Shown here: positions 5,953-6,905 of the stretch, piece by piece | How the letters are laid out: each line of letters opens with the position of its first letter | How positions within the stretch are numbered: position 1 is the stretch's first letter | Origin: Pseudomonadota bacterium | GTDB lineage: Bacteria > Pseudomonadota > Alphaproteobacteria > Rhizobiales > Xanthobacteraceae | Assembly (NCBI GenBank): GCA_023442085.1 | Contig: JAEZMT010000044.1 | Coordinates: 1-6,905, forward strand | Reading direction: 5' to 3' | Length of the DNA stretch: 6,905 bases | Notes under the pieces: model-generated | Seen by the model: the letters and a program-made list of their open reading frames with translations, nothing else | Told to the model about the DNA's origin: nothing | The model's database searches: none | Translations under genes and position numbers: made by a program

Positions 5953-6905
5953 ATGGCCGGAACGGGTGATCTTCTCGGGCAGCTCATCGGCGCGGCGCTC
6001 GGCTCGGGCAGCGTGCGGGGCGGCGCGGGACAGCAGGCCGGGGGCGGATTGCCGGGCGGCCTCGGCGACATTCTCGGTCAGGTGCTCGGCGGCGGTCGCG
6101 GCGCGCCCGGCGGCAGCGCATCCGGCGGCGGTGGGCCGGGCGGATTGGGTGACATTCTCGGGCAGGTTCTGGGCGGCGGCGGTGCGCGTGGCGGCGGCGC
6201 GCCGTCCGGCCTCCCCGGCGGCCTTGGCGATATTCTCGGACAGGTTCTCGGCGGCGGGCGGGGAACGCCCCAAGGTGGTCCCTCGGGCGGCGCCTCGGCG
6301 GGACCCGGTGGCGGGCTTGACGACATCCTCGGCCAGATCCTCGGCGGCGGCGGGCGGCCCTCCGGCGGCTCCACCCAAGGCGGCGGCGTTTCCGGCGGCG
6401 CGGGCGGTGGGCTCGGCGATATCGCGGCAGAGGCCCTCGGTCGCGGCGGCTCGAACCCCACCGGCGGCTATACCCCGCCGGAGATGCCCTCCGATTATCG
6501 CCAGCCGCAACCCTCGCCGCAGCCCGGCCACCAGCCGTCCCCCTCCTCGGGCGGCAGCGACCTGATGAAGTACGGCGGCCTCGCCATCATCGGCATGCTG
6601 GCCTGGAAGGCCCTGCGCAAATGGCAGGCCGGCTCCGGCGGGCGCTCGGCCTTCTCCTCCGGCTCTCCGGACGCAGCCTTCTCCCCCGCCGCCGCGCCGG
6701 GCGGGCCGGAGGCCTTCTCCGGTGTGCTGCTCTCGGCCATGGCCGCCGCCGCGCAGGCGGACGGGGAGATCGACGAGGAAGAGGTCTCGCGCATCGGCGG
6801 CGGGCTGGAGCGGATGGGCACCGCCTCGCCGGAGCGCGACGCGCTGATCGCCATCCTCACCACCCCGGTCGATCCCAACGAGGTGGTCGCCGCCGCGACG
6901 ACGCC
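5953..6905 (+). CDS. DUF533 / TerB-like protein with glycine-rich repeat N-terminus (C-terminus cut by window edge)
   Basis: This reading frame stays open to the window end, giving 317 residues so far. The ATG at 5953 follows a strong ribosome binding site, AGGGAGGAAGCC. Residues 1-165 are glycine-rich and carry LGDILGQVLGGG three times unchanged (37-48, 65-76, 91-102), then LDDILGQILGGG (122-133), plus degenerate copies at 6-17 and 154-165. Residues 170-200 form a Pro/Gln/Ser linker. A short hydrophobic stretch YGGLAIIGMLAWKAL (207-221) followed by RKW could touch or cross the membrane. From about 255 the sequence FSGVLLSAMAAAAQADGEID fits the helical TerB-like domain of DUF533 (E. coli YebE), whose acidic ADGxID loop is at 269-274. 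The function of DUF533 proteins is not established; the tellurite-resistance label comes only from TerB resemblance. It stands alone after thyA, 309 bases away. Confidence 0.85.
   Translation, partial: MAGTGDLLGQLIGAALGSGSVRGGAGQQAGGGLPGGLGDILGQVLGGGRGAPGGSASGGGGPGGLGDILGQVLGGGGARGGGAPSGLPGGLGDILGQVLGGGRGTPQGGPSGGASAGPGGGLDDILGQILGGGGRPSGGSTQGGGVSGGAGGGLGDIAAEALGRGGSNPTGGYTPPEMPSDYRQPQPSPQPGHQPSPSSGGSDLMKYGGLAIIGMLAWKALRKWQAGSGGRSAFSSGSPDAAFSPAAAPGGPEAFSGVLLSAMAAAAQADGEIDEEEVSRIGGGLERMGTASPERDALIAILTTPVDPNEVVAAATT
6061..6447 (+). repeat. In-gene LGDILGQVLGGG repeats
   Basis: Five repeat units begin at 6061, 6145, 6223, 6316 and 6412, spaced 26-32 codons apart by Gly/Ser/Pro-rich linkers. The first three encode the identical 12 residues, the fourth has two changes (Gly to Asp, Val to Ile), and the fifth is degenerate (LGDIAAEALGRG). 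A related segment, GDLLGQLIGAALG, begins the protein. Confidence 0.9.

Noticed and set aside
5890..6531. Minus-strand frames of 213 and 127 codons opposite the DUF533-type gene
   Set aside because: They mirror the glycine-rich repeats as Ala/Arg/Pro-rich readings; the plus frame from 5953 has the ribosome binding site and the conserved domain.

Overview
The window is very GC-rich by eye, with strong G/C bias at third codon positions. Its proteins look alphaproteobacterial: the ThiC residue numbering runs parallel to Caulobacter ThiC, and it carries a Ku homologue and a DUF533/TerB-type protein common in the order. A Hyphomicrobiales member (Xanthobacteraceae-like) is my best guess, but this is inference from composition and protein flavour, not from a phylogenetic marker.

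Layout. Positions 1-404 (minus) hold the N-terminal half of a Ku end-joining protein, cut by the window edge. An intergenic stretch with a composite inverted-repeat element (484-602) follows, then a small unrecognised minus-strand gene (613-897). A divergent control region with two dyad symmetries (898-1035) leads into a plus-strand ornithine cyclodeaminase/mu-crystallin family reductase (1036-1974). This converges on thiC (2071-3945, minus), which has an intrinsic terminator (2022-2054) and a TPP riboswitch in its leader (4038-4155). Upstream of thiC is another small minus-strand gene (4244-4543) encoding a charged helical protein. After a 305-base gap with an 11-bp inverted repeat and a pair of competing hairpins comes thyA (4849-5643, plus). 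A 309-base gap with degraded repeat sequence follows. Last is the start of a glycine-rich, repeat-bearing DUF533/TerB-like protein (from 5953, plus), cut by the right edge.

How it works together. Most genes are independent housekeeping units: double-strand-break repair (ku), imino-acid/amino-acid metabolism (ocd family), thiamin pyrimidine synthesis under TPP feedback (thiC), and dTMP synthesis (thyA). The sequence does not show one multi-gene system joining them. The least ordinary items are the repeat-expanded N-terminus of the DUF533 protein, the ocd-family protein lacking the usual catalytic aspartate, the dyad operator candidate in front of it, and the dispersed intergenic repeat element found in two gaps.
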